A program made the position numbers and the translations under genes. Of a stretch of 64,000 bases of DNA, positions 1 to 11,779 are shown piece by piece. The DNA comes from Propionibacteriaceae bacterium (GTDB lineage Bacteria > Actinomycetota > Actinomycetes > Propionibacteriales > Propionibacteriaceae). Numbering within the stretch: position 1 is the first letter of the stretch; the number at the start of each line of letters is the position of its first letter. The notes below the pieces were generated by a model. That model searched no databases, was not told the origin of the DNA, and worked only from the letters and a program-made list of their open reading frames with translations. The stretch lies in assembly GCA_031261485.1 (NCBI GenBank), contig JAISJO010000091.1, positions 1 through 64,000 on the forward strand, written 5' to 3'.

Positions 1-198
1 CACGACCATGACGAAGAAGGCCGCCACTTGCCCGTCGAGGATTCCCCAGACGTCGGACATGGCCACGAGCATGAGGTTCGAGGCGTTGAGCATCAATTCC
101 ACACACATGAAGATGACCAAGGCGTTGCGACGCACGAGGAATCCGACCAGCCCAATGGCGAACAGGATGACCGCAAGAACGGGATACAAATTACTCAT
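1..198 (-). CDS. nuoK: NADH-quinone oxidoreductase subunit K, partial (C-terminus beyond left edge)
   Basis: Minus-strand translation [48 protein letters not shown] is NuoK-like; ATG overlaps the nuoJ end; operon context. Confidence 0.93.
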   Translation of the reverse strand, partial: MSNLYPVLAVILFAIGLVGFLVRRNALVIFMCVELMLNASNLMLVAMSDVWGILDGQVAAFFVMVV

Positions 199-1231
199 TG
201 TCTCCTCCCTCCTTGTCTTCGCTTTCTTCCGTGGCCTCAGCCGCAGGCTCATCCTCTGGCTCGGTCTCAGCCTCGGACTCAGCTTCGACCTCGGACTCAG
301 TTTCGGTCCCGGTGTCTGGCGGACTTTCTGGTTCAGCGCCAGCATCAAAGGTTCCATCGTCACCTTCGACCGAGTCGACCTCAGTCACTTCGACAACCTC
401 GACCTCGATATCGTCGTCGTTTTCAGCATCCAGCACGTCCTCAATCTCCAGTAGGTCTTCGCCCTCCATTGCCATCAGCACCTCGTCATGGGGTGCCCAT
501 AGATCGTCGGCACTGGCGATGGCCACACGGTCAGCCAGGACCTTCGACACCGACTTCTCGGCGATGGACCCATCAGGCAAGAGAGCCGGGGTGGCAATGG
601 AGTTGTGACGAGCGAAAATACCCGAGTTCGGGCGCGGGCCGGGATGTGCGCCCGTGGCCGCGTATGCGTCCAACCGGGCCTGCGCCTTCTCGGTCTGGGA
701 GACCTTGGGCTTGAGTCGCTCAGGATGGGCGAGCACCATGGCTGCAACGGCAGCGGTAATGAGCAGAGCCGCCGTGGCTTCGAAGGCGATGACGTATTTC
801 GAGAAGAGAATCGCCGCGATGCCCTCGACGTTGCCGTCCGCATTCGCCGCGTCCAAACCGACGGGAGCAGTGATCACGCCTTGGACGACCGCCAGAATCA
901 GCAGGGCAAGGACACCCAAACCAACAATGGCTGAGGCCACCCTGTGACCCCGAAGCCCATCGACGAAGGAGTCTTTCGCATCCACTCCGACGAGCATGAT
1001 GACGAAGAGGAAGAGCATGAGGACCGCACCGGTGTACACGATGATCTGCACGGCGAAAAGGAAGGGAGCGTTGAGGCTCGCGTAAATCACGGCCAAGGAG
1101 ACCATGACCAGTGCCAGCCACAGTGCGGAATACACGGGTTTGCTAGACACCACCAAACCGACCGCTCCTGCGATGGCAAGGACGGCGCATATCCAGAAGG
1201 TGATATTCACCCCTGTCACAAGGAGAATCAT
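191..1231 (-). CDS. nuoJ: NADH-quinone oxidoreductase subunit J with long acidic C-terminal tail
   Basis: Multi-TM NuoJ-like N-terminus ([24 protein letters not shown]); operon position. Confidence 0.95.
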   Translation of the reverse strand: MILLVTGVNITFWICAVLAIAGAVGLVVSSKPVYSALWLALVMVSLAVIYASLNAPFLFAVQIIVYTGAVLMLFLFVIMLVGVDAKDSFVDGLRGHRVASAIVGLGVLALLILAVVQGVITAPVGLDAANADGNVEGIAAILFSKYVIAFEATAALLITAAVAAMVLAHPERLKPKVSQTEKAQARLDAYAATGAHPGPRPNSGIFARHNSIATPALLPDGSIAEKSVSKVLADRVAIASADDLWAPHDEVLMAMEGEDLLEIEDVLDAENDDDIEVEVVEVTEVDSVEGDDGTFDAGAEPESPPDTGTETESEVEAESEAETEPEDEPAAEATEESEDKEGGDNE

Positions 1232-1776
1232 GCCTCGGCCCCCTTTCGAGCGACGCGGTTGTCAGGCCCCGAATCGGGCAGGCCCAAGAAGTACGCCGTC
1301 TCATCGTCGCCCAGATAACGCGGATGTGGCGGTTCCTCCATGCCCTCGACCAGAGGCGCGAGCAACTCTTCCTTGGTGAAGATGAGCGATTCCCGCGAGC
1401 GGTCAGCCAACTTGAACTCATTGGTCATTGTGAGCGCCCGTGTCGGACACGCCTCAATGCACATCCCGCAGAAGATGCAGCGCAGGTAGTTGATTTCGTA
1501 CACCTTGCCGTAACGTTCGCCGGGGCTGTACCTCTCGTCGTCGGTGTTGGCGCCGGCCTCGACGTAGATGGCATCCGCAGGACAAGCCCACGCGCACAAC
1601 TCGCAGCCGACGCATTTCTCCAAGCCATCGGGCCAACGGTTGAGTTGGTGACGGCCATGGAACCTCGGCTCGGTGACCTTCTCCTTACCTTTTTCCGGGT
1701 AACCCTGGGTGAAGGTCTTGCGGAACATGGTGGCGAAGGTGATACCGAATCCCTTCCATCCATCGAGGAATGCCAT
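1228..1776 (-). CDS. nuoI: NADH-quinone oxidoreductase subunit I (2x 4Fe-4S)
   Basis: Two CxxCxxCxxxCP motifs ([24 protein letters not shown]); operon position. Confidence 0.97.
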   Translation of the reverse strand: MAFLDGWKGFGITFATMFRKTFTQGYPEKGKEKVTEPRFHGRHQLNRWPDGLEKCVGCELCAWACPADAIYVEAGANTDDERYSPGERYGKVYEINYLRCIFCGMCIEACPTRALTMTNEFKLADRSRESLIFTKEELLAPLVEGMEEPPHPRYLGDDETAYFLGLPDSGPDNRVARKGAEA

Positions 1777-1778
1777 GC

Positions 1779-3170
1779 TTACTCCTCTCCCTCAGACTCG
1801 GCAACGGGCGTGTCGGCCTCAATGAGGTCGCCGTCAGGCCCAACAAGCACATCTGCGAACTCGGGCAGAATCTGGCCTGCCATGGGTGGCACCGGATAGC
1901 CTCCCGCGAAGGGGTCGAAGACACCTTGAGGCACCTTCGGGATGCGGCTCACTTCGGAACGCGCCTCCTCCTTCTTCTCGGGGATGAACAAAATCACGAG
2001 GAGCACCACGACGACGACCGCAGCAGCGATGCCCATGACCCTCGCCGAGACAGCACCTTCAGCGCTGGCGACACGCAGGCCGGCGACGAGCACGATCCAC
2101 ACCAGGTTGATGGGGATGAGCGCCTTCCACCCGAGGTGCATGAATTGGTCGTACCTCAGTCTGGGCAGAGTCCCGCGCAACCACACGAAGAGGAAGATGA
2201 AGCCGAGGACCTTGGCGAGGAACCACACTGGCCCCATCCAGCCCGAATCTATCCAGGCCAGGGCGTCGAACCTTGTCAGAAGGTTGAGAGGCCACGGGAT
2301 ATGATACCCACCAAGGAACAATGTCGTCGCAATCCCGGAAACGGTGGCCATGTTGATGTATTCAGCGAGGAAGTAAATGGCGTACCGGAACCCGGAATAG
2401 TCGGTGAGGTAACCAGAGACCAACTCCTGCTCGCATTCGACCAGGTCAAAGGGGGCGCGGTTGGTCTCGGCGACCATGGAGATGACGTAAATCACGAAAC
2501 TCGGGAAGAGCAGAAGCCAGTACCAACCGGGGATGTGCAGGATGTTCACCCATGACAGCCAGCCACCCAGTTGGATGTCAGCGGATTGGGCGACGACGAT
2601 GTCGTTGGTGGACATCGACCCTGCGTACATGAAGACAGCCACCAGGGACAACCCCATGGCGATCTCATACGAAATCATCTGCGCGGTGGAACGGATGCCG
2701 CCGACCAGGGAGTACTCCGACGTCGAGGCCCAGCCAGCGAGCACGACTCCGTAGATGCCCACGGCCGCAACCGACAAGACAAAGAGCACACCCATGGGCA
2801 GGTCGGTGAGTTGGAGGTGTGTCTTCACGCCGAACATGGAGACCTCGCCGCCCAGTGGGATGACCGACCAGGCGGTGAAGGCGGCAGTGCCGGTGAGGAT
2901 GGGGGCCAAGGTGAAGACGACGCGGTCGGCGCCTTTGGGGCGGAAGTCCTCTTTGAGAAGCAGTTTTGTTCCGTCAGCGAGCGCCTGGGCGAGTCCCAGC
3001 GGACCGTTCATGATGGGGCCCTTGCGCTGCTGCATCTTGCCCACGACACGGCGCTCGAACCATACATTGAAAATCGTGAACACAAGGAGGAATACCACGA
3101 TGCCAACGACTTTGATGAGAATGATCCACCAAGGATCAGTCCCGAACACGGCAGTGTCAAGCAACATCAC
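1779..3170 (-). CDS. nuoH: NADH-quinone oxidoreductase subunit H
   Basis: NuoH hallmark residues ([35 protein letters not shown]). Confidence 0.97.
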   Translation of the reverse strand: MMLLDTAVFGTDPWWIILIKVVGIVVFLLVFTIFNVWFERRVVGKMQQRKGPIMNGPLGLAQALADGTKLLLKEDFRPKGADRVVFTLAPILTGTAAFTAWSVIPLGGEVSMFGVKTHLQLTDLPMGVLFVLSVAAVGIYGVVLAGWASTSEYSLVGGIRSTAQMISYEIAMGLSLVAVFMYAGSMSTNDIVVAQSADIQLGGWLSWVNILHIPGWYWLLLFPSFVIYVISMVAETNRAPFDLVECEQELVSGYLTDYSGFRYAIYFLAEYINMATVSGIATTLFLGGYHIPWPLNLLTRFDALAWIDSGWMGPVWFLAKVLGFIFLFVWLRGTLPRLRYDQFMHLGWKALIPINLVWIVLVAGLRVASAEGAVSARVMGIAAAVVVVVLLVILFIPEKKEEARSEVSRIPKVPQGVFDPFAGGYPVPPMAGQILPEFADVLVGPDGDLIEADTPVAESEGEE

Positions 3171-5554
3171 TCACCTTCTTTCGTCGGGGCGGGAGCGGCG
3201 GCAAGGATGACATTCGCACCCACGCCCAGTCCCGTCTGATTGAGTCGCCACGAATGGGGGTTGAACGGCACCCAGATGGCGCCGTCGACCATAGTCGGCT
3301 CGACGCGGATGGGATACACCACCGAGCCTTTCGTGCCTGTCAGACGGACGTACGTGCTCGTCGCAAGGCCTTCATCGCGCAGGGTTTGCGGCGATATGCG
3401 GGCGACGACTTCTCGCGCAGTGGCGAGTAGAGCGTCAGCGCCATCGAGGCAGCGGGAGTCATCCAGCAATTCGCGCCATGTCACCAATTGGATGGACCTG
3501 CCCGGTTCAAGGGCCGCGACCGGGGTCATCGGCTCACGAGGCCCTGTCCACGTGGGCAGTGATGCGAGTTCGATACGAGCGGCGGCGGCTGTGCGGAATC
3601 CCAGGTCCTTACCCAGACCCTCGGCGAGCGCAGCCAGGACACGGATATCAGTCATCGCGGCTCTCGGGTTGGGCACTGCCTCGTCGACCGGGCACACTCG
3701 ATGCTCCCAGTTGAGGAAGGTGCCCTCGGTGGTCTCTAGCAAGTCCACGGGGAGGACGACGTTGGCCAAGGCGGCCACATCGGACATCCGGTTCTCCAGA
3801 GATACAACAAAGGCTTTCTCGAAACCAGCCAGGGCCGCGTCGGGGTCGAGGAAATCGCGCGCCTCAATTCCTGCGGTGACAAGGGCCTTGATATTACCTT
3901 CGCTGGCCGCCTGGAGGAGTTCGAGTGCCGATAGGCCGGGGGTCGAGGGAAGGCGACTGCCCCAGACTTCGCTCATCTCATCGCGGGAAGCATCGTCAGA
4001 CACGAGATGCCCCGACGGAAGCAGCGTCGGCAGGCATCCTGCTTCGAGAGCGCCGATTTCTCCAGCGCGGCGCGGCACCCAAGCCAAACGCGCGCCAGAC
4101 TCGGCGACCTTGTCAGCCAGCGCGGTGAACGACCCAGGAATCTGTGTCAGCGGCACACCGGCCAAAATGATGGCGTCCTTGTCGATATCCAGGTCACGGA
4201 TGGCTTGGGGAACGTCGCTCGGACGCGCGGGAATCAGTTCAGCGCCCATCTTGGCCGCCCCACGCGAGGCATAAGCGGCGATGGTCACAATCTTGAGGCC
4301 CTTCTTGCGGTTGGCTTTGCGCAACCTCAGGAAGACCATGGGCGACTCGTCTTCAGGCTCGAAAGAAACCAGGACAACTTTACTTGCCTTCTCCAGGTCT
4401 GCGTACGTCACGCAATCTTGTCCGGCCCGACCTGCGACGTGCTGGGCGAGGAACTGTGCCTCTTCCGCTGATTGGGAACGCGAGCGGAAATCGATGGAGT
4501 TCGTGTGCAGGACGGCTCGTGCGAAACGGGAGTAAGCGTAATTCGTCTCCACTGTGAGTCGCCCGCCTGTGAGGACGCCCACGTCGAGGCGGGCCCTCTT
4601 GAGGCCTGTCACAGCGGCTTCGATAGCCTCGGGCCAACTCACGGGAACCAATTCGCCGCTCTTGCGCACCATTGGCCTTGTCAGACGGTCTTTCTGGTGG
4701 CCGGACACGAAACCGAAACGGCCCCTGTCGCAGCTCCACTCCTCGTTGACTTCTGCGTTCTCGCCTGCCAAGCGACGGCGAACCACACCACGGCGAGCGT
4801 CCACACGGATCTGGCACCCACTCGCGCAGTTCTCGCAGGTCGTCACTGTCGACGTCAGGTCGAAGGGACGAGCAGAGAAACGGTAATCAGCACTTGTCAA
4901 CGCGCCGACTGGGCAAATCTGTGTGACATTGCCGGAGAAGTATGAGTCATAGGGCTCGTCGGGGTAGATGCCGATCTGGGACTTGGCTCCCCGCTCGACC
5001 AGGTTGATCATGGGGTCGCCGGAAATCTGGTCGGAGAAGCGTGTACACCGAGCGCACAAGACGCAACGTTCACGATCCAAGAGGATCAAGTCGGACAGCG
5101 GTATGGGCTTCGGATACGTCCGCTTCACACCATCGAAACGGGTATTGGCACGTCCATCGGCCAGAGCCTGATTCTGCAAGGGGCATTCGCCGCCCTTGTC
5201 GCAGATGGGGCAATCCAGCGGGTGGTTGAGCAAGAGCAATTCCAGAATCTGCTCTTGGGCGTCCTTGGCCATCTGGGAGGTGGCTTGGGTCTTGATGACC
5301 ATGCCGTTGGCAGCCTCGGTTGTACAGGAGGGCTGCGGTTTGGGGAAACCCCGCCCATTGCCCGCATCGGGGATCTCCACGAGGCACTGGCGACACGCGC
5401 CCGCAGGGTCGAGCAGAGGGTGATCGCAGAAGCGCGGGATGGCAACCCCTGCGGCCTCGGCAGCCCGAATGGCCAGCGTTCCCTTGGGCACGCTCACCTG
5501 GGCGCCGTCGATGGTGAGGGTAATCATCTCAGCCATGGAAATGGGCTCGCTCAT
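3167..5554 (-). CDS. nuoG: NADH-quinone oxidoreductase subunit G
   Basis: 2Fe-2S and 4Fe-4S N-terminal motifs, molybdopterin-type body; operon position. Confidence 0.96.
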   Translation of the reverse strand: MSEPISMAEMITLTIDGAQVSVPKGTLAIRAAEAAGVAIPRFCDHPLLDPAGACRQCLVEIPDAGNGRGFPKPQPSCTTEAANGMVIKTQATSQMAKDAQEQILELLLLNHPLDCPICDKGGECPLQNQALADGRANTRFDGVKRTYPKPIPLSDLILLDRERCVLCARCTRFSDQISGDPMINLVERGAKSQIGIYPDEPYDSYFSGNVTQICPVGALTSADYRFSARPFDLTSTVTTCENCASGCQIRVDARRGVVRRRLAGENAEVNEEWSCDRGRFGFVSGHQKDRLTRPMVRKSGELVPVSWPEAIEAAVTGLKRARLDVGVLTGGRLTVETNYAYSRFARAVLHTNSIDFRSRSQSAEEAQFLAQHVAGRAGQDCVTYADLEKASKVVLVSFEPEDESPMVFLRLRKANRKKGLKIVTIAAYASRGAAKMGAELIPARPSDVPQAIRDLDIDKDAIILAGVPLTQIPGSFTALADKVAESGARLAWVPRRAGEIGALEAGCLPTLLPSGHLVSDDASRDEMSEVWGSRLPSTPGLSALELLQAASEGNIKALVTAGIEARDFLDPDAALAGFEKAFVVSLENRMSDVAALANVVLPVDLLETTEGTFLNWEHRVCPVDEAVPNPRAAMTDIRVLAALAEGLGKDLGFRTAAAARIELASLPTWTGPREPMTPVAALEPGRSIQLVTWRELLDDSRCLDGADALLATAREVVARISPQTLRDEGLATSTYVRLTGTKGSVVYPIRVEPTMVDGAIWVPFNPHSWRLNQTGLGVGANVILAAAPAPTKEGE

Positions 5555-6876
5555 GCGCGTACCTCCAAGTCATCCTGGGCAACGGGGAACAGAGCGGACT
5601 TGGCATAGGGCAAGTACTCCCATGCCGGAGTGTGGTAGCCCACCTCGAACTCCTCTCGGAAGTTCCTGACCGCGCTCGTGACACAAGCGACAGCCCCTTC
5701 GGCCAATGTGCAGAAACTCTTGCCGGTTATGTCGTCGCAGACACTGAGGAGCTTGTCCACATCGCCCTCGTGAGCGGTGCCTTCCTCGAAGCGGGCGAGC
5801 AGCTGGGCCAGCCACCACGTCCCTTCACGGCACGGTGTACATTTTCCGCACGATTCGTGCTTGTAAAACTCCACCCAACGCCGCGTCGTGCGCACAATGG
5901 ATGTCGTCTCATCGAATATCTGCATGGCCTTGGTCCCCAACATGGTACCCGCAGCAGCCAGACCCTCGAAGTCCATGACTGTGTCCAAGGCGTCAGGGGT
6001 CAGAATCGGAGTGGAGGACCCGCCAGGGGTGAAGAACTTGAGTTGATGCCCTTCGCGGATGCCGCCAGCCAAGTCGATGAGTTCGCGCATCGTGATACCC
6101 ATGGGCGCCTCGTACTGGCCGGGGTGGGCCACGTGTCCGGACAAGGAGTAAATCGTGAACCCCTTGGACTTCTCGGTCCCCATCGAGGTGAACCAGTCTT
6201 TACCATAGGCCAGAATCGACGGGACTGTGGAGATGGATTCGACATTGTTGACCACAGTCGGCGAAGCGTACAAACCAGCGACAGCAGGGAAAGGTGGACG
6301 CAATCGAGGTTGCCCACGCAAACCCTCCAGAGAGTTCAGCAGAGCAGTTTCCTCACCGCAGATGTACGCACCGGCACCCGAATGCACGATGACGTCCAAG
6401 TCGTAGCCAGAGCCCAGAATGTCCTTGCCCAGCAGCCCAGCGTCGTACGCCTCCTGCACAGCCTTGCGGACTCTGCGGATGGGGTGGACGACCTCGCCGC
6501 GAATGTAAATGAAGGCGGTGTGCGCATTGATGGCGTAGCTGGAGATGATGACGCCCTCGACGAGAGTGTGCGGGCTGGCCATGAGCAGCGGGATGTCCTT
6601 GCACGTCCCCGGCTCGGATTCGTCGCCGTTGACCACGAGGTATTTCGGGTTGGGGTTGTCTTGGGGGACGAAGGACCACTTCATGCCCGTCGGGAACCCG
6701 GCGCCGCCCCTGCCTCGCAGGTTGGCGTCTTTGACCTCGTTCATGACCTCGGTCGGGGTCATCGTCAGGGCTTTCTTGAGTCCTTCGTAGCCGCCTTGGG
6801 CGCGGTATTCATCCAGGACCCATGAGCGGGGTTGTCCCCAGTTGCGTGTCAGAACGGGGGTGAGCGTGTCCGTCAT
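5551..6876 (-). CDS. nuoF: NADH-quinone oxidoreductase subunit F
   Basis: LRGRGGAGFPTGMKW and ESCGKCTPCREG motifs. Confidence 0.98.
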   Translation of the reverse strand: MTDTLTPVLTRNWGQPRSWVLDEYRAQGGYEGLKKALTMTPTEVMNEVKDANLRGRGGAGFPTGMKWSFVPQDNPNPKYLVVNGDESEPGTCKDIPLLMASPHTLVEGVIISSYAINAHTAFIYIRGEVVHPIRRVRKAVQEAYDAGLLGKDILGSGYDLDVIVHSGAGAYICGEETALLNSLEGLRGQPRLRPPFPAVAGLYASPTVVNNVESISTVPSILAYGKDWFTSMGTEKSKGFTIYSLSGHVAHPGQYEAPMGITMRELIDLAGGIREGHQLKFFTPGGSSTPILTPDALDTVMDFEGLAAAGTMLGTKAMQIFDETTSIVRTTRRWVEFYKHESCGKCTPCREGTWWLAQLLARFEEGTAHEGDVDKLLSVCDDITGKSFCTLAEGAVACVTSAVRNFREEFEVGYHTPAWEYLPYAKSALFPVAQDDLEVRA

Positions 6877-7685
6877 TTCTTCCCCTTCTTGCCCTTGGCA
6901 GCGCCTGGCTTACTGGCCTTCTCAGGCTCGGAGGGCTCAGCAGATCCAGCGGGACTCGGCTTGGGCAAAGCCGCCAACCCAGGAGTTCCCTTCGGCACGC
7001 CTGACCAACCCTTCTCAGCAGCAATTTCCACACCACGCAGCGAAGCGGGACCGGCGGAGGGTCCTTCGTCGGCCAACCCGTCGTCGATTCCTGCGAGTGC
7101 CATCTCGGTGTCGCGCCATCCGGTCAGCTTCGGTCCGCGGGTGGAGTACACGTCCCGTTCATCCGCCAAGTCATCCAGAAGCTGTTTTGCCTTGTCAGGA
7201 GTCATATTGTCCATGAACTCCCAGTTGACCATCATGACGGGCGCGAAGTCGCACGCGGCATTGCATTCGATTCTCTCCAGAGAGAACAGGCCGTCAGCGG
7301 TGGTTTGTTCAGGGGCGATGCCCAACTCCTTCTCGACAGTCTCCAGCAAGATGTCGCCACCCATGACCGCGCACAAGGCTGTTGTACAGACCCCGATGTG
7401 GTGGGTGCCAGCCGGGCGGCGCTTGTACATGGTGTAAAACGTCGCCACACCGGAGACTTGCGCAGGGGTGATCTCAAGGATCTGGGCGATGACCTCGATA
7501 CCGCGAGGACTGACTCGCCCATCCACCGACTGCACATAGTGAAGCATGGGCATGAGCGCCGAACGCTTCAGAGGGTAACGGTCGGCCAAGGATTGCAGAA
7601 CCTCAATAGTCGATTTATCGATATTGGTTGCCCTCTCGGACATGTCGACCGACCCAGTGTGTTCGAAATAGGTCTCGTCGCTCAT
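6873..7685 (-). CDS. nuoE: NADH-quinone oxidoreductase subunit E
   Basis: Thioredoxin-like 2Fe-2S subunit ([31 protein letters not shown]); Lys-rich C-terminal tail. Confidence 0.96.
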   Translation of the reverse strand: MSDETYFEHTGSVDMSERATNIDKSTIEVLQSLADRYPLKRSALMPMLHYVQSVDGRVSPRGIEVIAQILEITPAQVSGVATFYTMYKRRPAGTHHIGVCTTALCAVMGGDILLETVEKELGIAPEQTTADGLFSLERIECNAACDFAPVMMVNWEFMDNMTPDKAKQLLDDLADERDVYSTRGPKLTGWRDTEMALAGIDDGLADEGPSAGPASLRGVEIAAEKGWSGVPKGTPGLAALPKPSPAGSAEPSEPEKASKPGAAKGKKGKK

Positions 7686-9031
7686 CGGTCAACACCTCCC
7701 AGCACGGGATCCAAGCTGGCCACGGCCACGACGACATCGGACAACATGCCCCCTTCGCACAGGGTGGGTACGGATTGCAGATGGTGGAAGCCAGGGTCAC
7801 GGAAGTGAACCCTGTACGGCTGGGTCCCACCGTCGGAGACAACGTGGCAGCCCAACTCGCCCTTGGGCGATTCGATGGCTTGGTAAGCCTGGCCGGCCGG
7901 GACTGAGAAGCCTTCGGTGACCAGCTTGAAGTGGTGGATGAGCGCTTCCATCGATTGGCCCATCACTTCCTTGACATGGGGGAAGGAGTTGCCTTGACCG
8001 TCCGAGCCCAAGGTCAGCGCCCCCGGCATGGCGATCTTGGCGTCCTCGACCATGTGCGGTTGGCCAGCGGTGGATTCGAGCTTGTCATAGCACTGTTCCA
8101 CGATCTTGAGTGACTCCCACATCTCCTGGAGCCTGACCCTGAAACGCCCGTAAGCATCGCAGGTGTCCCAGGTGGGAACCTCGAAATCGTAGTCTTCGTA
8201 TCCGCTGTACGGCTGCTTTTTGCGCAAGTCCCAGGCGTACCCCGTGGCACGCAGGGGCGGCCCGGTGACACCGAGGGCCATCGCCTGCGACAGTGTGAGG
8301 GTTGCCACATCGCACATGCGGCCCTTGAAGATGGGGTTTTCGTTGCAGAAACCCGCATATTCGGGGAGGTGCTTGTGCAGCCATTCGATGACTGTGCGCA
8401 GCCTGGCCAAACCGTCGTCGGGAAGGTCGATGCTGACCCCGCCTGGGCGGACATAAGCGTGGTTCATGCGGGTGCCGCACAACGACTCGAAGAAGTCAAG
8501 AATCATTTCGCGTTCACGGAAACCGATGGTCATCACGGTCAGTGCGCCCAGTTCCATGCCGCCTGTGCCGATAGCCACCAGATGGGAAGCGATACGGTTC
8601 AATTCCATGACCAGCACACGCAGAATCTGCGCCCGCTGCGGCACTTCGATGCCCATGGCCTTCTCGACGGCCAGGGCATATGCCGTCTCGTTGAACATCG
8701 GCATGACGTAATCCATGCGCGTGACGTACGTCGAGCACTGCGACCAGGTGCGGAACTCCATCGACTTCTCGATGCCCGTGTGGAGGAAGCCGATGCCGGG
8801 GCGGATGGACGTGACTGTCTCTCCGTCCAACTCGACCTCCAGGCGCAGGACACCGTGGGTGGAGGGATGCTGCGGGCCCATGTTGATGACGATGGTTTCA
8901 TCGCCCTTTTCACGAGCCGCTGCCACGATTTCGTCGAAGTCCCCGCCTTGGGTCAGGTATTCGGTCGGCACAGACTTCGCTGGCGTGTCGACGGAGACAT
9001 GAAGACTTTCGTCTTGGCGTTCTTCGGACAT
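7682..9031 (-). CDS. nuoD: NADH-quinone oxidoreductase subunit D
   Basis: [15 protein letters not shown] motif; start placed at internal ATG 9031 (MSEERQDES) rather than 9133. Confidence 0.96.
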   Translation of the reverse strand: MSEERQDESLHVSVDTPAKSVPTEYLTQGGDFDEIVAAAREKGDETIVINMGPQHPSTHGVLRLEVELDGETVTSIRPGIGFLHTGIEKSMEFRTWSQCSTYVTRMDYVMPMFNETAYALAVEKAMGIEVPQRAQILRVLVMELNRIASHLVAIGTGGMELGALTVMTIGFREREMILDFFESLCGTRMNHAYVRPGGVSIDLPDDGLARLRTVIEWLHKHLPEYAGFCNENPIFKGRMCDVATLTLSQAMALGVTGPPLRATGYAWDLRKKQPYSGYEDYDFEVPTWDTCDAYGRFRVRLQEMWESLKIVEQCYDKLESTAGQPHMVEDAKIAMPGALTLGSDGQGNSFPHVKEVMGQSMEALIHHFKLVTEGFSVPAGQAYQAIESPKGELGCHVVSDGGTQPYRVHFRDPGFHHLQSVPTLCEGGMLSDVVVAVASLDPVLGGVDR

Positions 9032-9690
9032 CAGTATGACCTCCTCTGGTCGGGCGGAGGCACCTGCGCGCCCTTGAACTCCACCGGTATCCCGCCCAGC
9101 GCGTAATCCTTGCGCTGAGGATGACCGTCCCAATCGTCGGGCATGAGGATGCGGGTGAGCGCTGGGTGGTCGTCGAAGACGATACCGAACATGTCCCAGG
9201 TTTCGCGCTCATGCCAATCAGTGTGCGGATAAACACCAGTCACCGAAGGGATGAAGGGGTCGTCGTCGGGAGCGGTGACCTCCAAACGGATACGTCGGTT
9301 GTGCGTCATCGAGAGCAGGTGGTACACGACGTGCAGTTCCGCGCCTTCTTCGTCGGGATAGTGGACCCCCGACACTGACTGGCATGTCTCGAAGCGCAGG
9401 TACGCATCGTCGCGGCACGCGCGTACAACTTCCAGCAAGCGCTCCCGCGGGATGTAGAAAGTCAACTCACCATGTTCGGTGTTTACCTCGTCGGCCAGAC
9501 CGGGAACGAGGGATTCCAGCTTGTCAGCGACCTCATCGAACCAGGAACCGAAGGGTCTCGAAGCGCGCACGTGCCGCACAATCGGACGGGAGATGCCGCC
9601 GAACCCGGACACGTCGCCGGGGCCCGAGCCCCACATGCCTTGGCGGGTGAGGACTGGTGTCGGTTTGGGTGTGATCTCAATGTCGGTCAT
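9031..9690 (-). CDS. nuoC: NADH-quinone oxidoreductase subunit C
   Basis: [36 protein letters not shown] motif. Confidence 0.96.
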   Translation of the reverse strand: MTDIEITPKPTPVLTRQGMWGSGPGDVSGFGGISRPIVRHVRASRPFGSWFDEVADKLESLVPGLADEVNTEHGELTFYIPRERLLEVVRACRDDAYLRFETCQSVSGVHYPDEEGAELHVVYHLLSMTHNRRIRLEVTAPDDDPFIPSVTGVYPHTDWHERETWDMFGIVFDDHPALTRILMPDDWDGHPQRKDYALGGIPVEFKGAQVPPPDQRRSY

Positions 9691-10241
9691 CGCATCAACC
9701 CCCTCTGCTCCAACGTCGTCGGGGCTTCGAGAAGGGCGTCCTCGCGGGAATCGGCCTGCTCGGTGATGTGCTTGCCGATGGGGGCGTGCATGACCTCGCG
9801 CTTACGCAACTTGAAAATCGCGTCAATGAGCTGGTCAGGACGCGGAGGGCAACCAGGAATGTACACATCCACAGGCACGATGTGGTCGCAGCCCTGGACG
9901 ATGGCGTAGTTGTTGAATATGCCACCCGACGACGCGCACGCACCCATGGAGATGACCCACTTGGGCTCGGGCATCTGGTCGTACACCTGTCTCACCACAG
10001 GGGCCATCTTGTGCGAAAGCCGCCCGGAGACGATGAGAAGGTCCGCCTGACGAGGGGAAGCGCGGAATACCTCCATGCCCCAGCGTCCGGAGTCGAAACG
10101 AGGCGCGCCAAATGCCATCATCTCGATGGCGCAGCACGCCAATCCCATAGTCGCTGGCCAGAACGACGCCTGCCGCAGCCATCCGAACACGGACTCCACC
10201 GTGGTCAAAAGAACCCCGGGAATCTTGTCCTCTACACCCAT
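9687..10241 (-). CDS. nuoB: NADH-quinone oxidoreductase subunit B
   Basis: [10 protein letters not shown] and [19 protein letters not shown] motifs. Confidence 0.98.
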   Translation of the reverse strand: MGVEDKIPGVLLTTVESVFGWLRQASFWPATMGLACCAIEMMAFGAPRFDSGRWGMEVFRASPRQADLLIVSGRLSHKMAPVVRQVYDQMPEPKWVISMGACASSGGIFNNYAIVQGCDHIVPVDVYIPGCPPRPDQLIDAIFKLRKREVMHAPIGKHITEQADSREDALLEAPTTLEQRGLMR

Positions 10242-10248
10242 CTTTGCC

Positions 10249-10608
10249 TCAATCCCAGTTCAACCCGCCACGGCGGAAGACGTACATATATGCGATGAAT
10301 ACGGTGACAATGAAGAGCACCATCTCAATCAACGCGAACAGGCCCATCTTGTCGAAGGACACCGCCCACGGGTAAAGGAAGACGATTTCAATGTCGAAGA
10401 CGATATAGAGCATCGCCGTGATGTAGTACTTGACTGGGACACGCCCACCCTCAGCCGGTTGGGGGGTCGCTTCAATGCCGCACTCGTACGGGTCGTACTT
10501 GGCTCGGTTCTTTCGCGCTGGTCCCACAATCTTGGAGAGACCGATAGCCAGAGCCATGAACGCGGCAGCGAGTGCTAGCAACCCCACGACTGGTGTGTAT
10601 ATGTTCAT
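10249..10608 (-). CDS. nuoA: NADH-quinone oxidoreductase subunit A
   Basis: [12 protein letters not shown]...[27 protein letters not shown]; start chosen at ATG 10608. Confidence 0.95.
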   Translation of the reverse strand: MNIYTPVVGLLALAAAFMALAIGLSKIVGPARKNRAKYDPYECGIEATPQPAEGGRVPVKYYITAMLYIVFDIEIVFLYPWAVSFDKMGLFALIEMVLFIVTVFIAYMYVFRRGGLNWD

Positions 10609-10743
10609 CCTCAGTCCTTCTCGTGTGGTCCGACCCCCACGCATGAGGGCACCTAATGATACTAGTGCATGGCGAGAGAGGATACCTATGAGCGAAGGGT
10701 TCCAGAAAGGAAAAACTCATGCCAGTCCACGGCCAGGGGCGGT

Positions 10744-11712
10744 TCAGAAGTAATACGGAAAGTCGGACCAGTCGGGGTCGCGCTTCTCCAGGAAGGAATC
10801 ACGGCCCTCTCGGGCTTCGTCGGTCATGTACGCGAGGCGCGTGGTCTCCCCGGCGAAAATCTGCTGTCCGACAAGGCCATCGTCTATGGCATTGAAGGCA
10901 TATTTCAACATCCGAATGGCCGTGGGCGACTTTCCAGCGATGAGTGACGCCCATTCCAAACCGACTGTCTCAAGCTCGCCGTGCGGCACGACCGCGTTGA
11001 CTGTGCCCATTTCGTACCCTTTGGCGCCGTCGTAGGTTTGGCCCAGGAAGAATATCTCGCGGGCGAACTTCTGTCCCACCTGACGAGCGAGGTACGCGGA
11101 ACCGAACCCTGCATCGAAGGACCCCACATCGGCGTCAGTTTGCTTGAAACGGGCGTGCTCGCGGGAGGCCAGGGTCAGGTCGCACACCACCGCGAGGGAG
11201 TGCCCGCCACCAGCCGCCCACCCGTTGACAAGGGCAATCACCGGCTTTGGCATGAATCTGATGAGACGTTGTACTTCCAGAATGTGCAGTCGGCCCAGCT
11301 TGGCGCGCTCATGTACGGATGGTTCGGCCGGTACAGTCTCGCCACTTGTCCCGGTTGCCCGCTCATGTACGGATGGTTCGGCCGGTCCGTCCTCAGTTTG
11401 GCGGTCGACGTACTCATATCCCTGCCGTCCACGTACACGCTGGTCGCCGCCGGAACAGAAGGCCCAACCGCCATCCTTGGGCGAGGGACCGTTCCCGGTG
11501 AGCAGGACACAGGCGATGTCTGGGCTCATCCGGGCGTGGTCCAAAGCGGTGTACAACTCATCCACCGTGTGGGGGCGGAAGGCATTGCGGACCTCGGGAC
11601 GGTCTATCGCCACTCGTACAGCCCGGACGTGCTTGGCGCGATGGTACGTGATGTCTGTGAAAGAAAATCCGGGAACTTCGTCCCACTCTTCGGGGTGAAA
11701 AGGTTGCTCCAT
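10744..11712 (-). CDS. menB: 1,4-dihydroxy-2-naphthoyl-CoA synthase, with an internal repeat-bearing insertion
   Basis: Crotonase fold, GGDQRVRGR...FMPKPVIALVNGWAAGGGHSL...KQTDADVGSFDAGFGSAYLARQVGQKFAREIFFLG. Confidence 0.95.
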   Translation of the reverse strand: MEQPFHPEEWDEVPGFSFTDITYHRAKHVRAVRVAIDRPEVRNAFRPHTVDELYTALDHARMSPDIACVLLTGNGPSPKDGGWAFCSGGDQRVRGRQGYEYVDRQTEDGPAEPSVHERATGTSGETVPAEPSVHERAKLGRLHILEVQRLIRFMPKPVIALVNGWAAGGGHSLAVVCDLTLASREHARFKQTDADVGSFDAGFGSAYLARQVGQKFAREIFFLGQTYDGAKGYEMGTVNAVVPHGELETVGLEWASLIAGKSPTAIRMLKYAFNAIDDGLVGQQIFAGETTRLAYMTDEAREGRDSFLEKRDPDWSDFPYYF

Positions 11713-11779
11713 GAGTTCAGGCTAGCGTGTTTGCACCTCACACCATCGGCACGCCCCGTGTTGCGACCCCTCTCCAGCC

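Noticed and set aside
5632-6825. 397 aa plus-strand ORF
   Set aside because: Antisense to nuoF; codon-mirror artefact.
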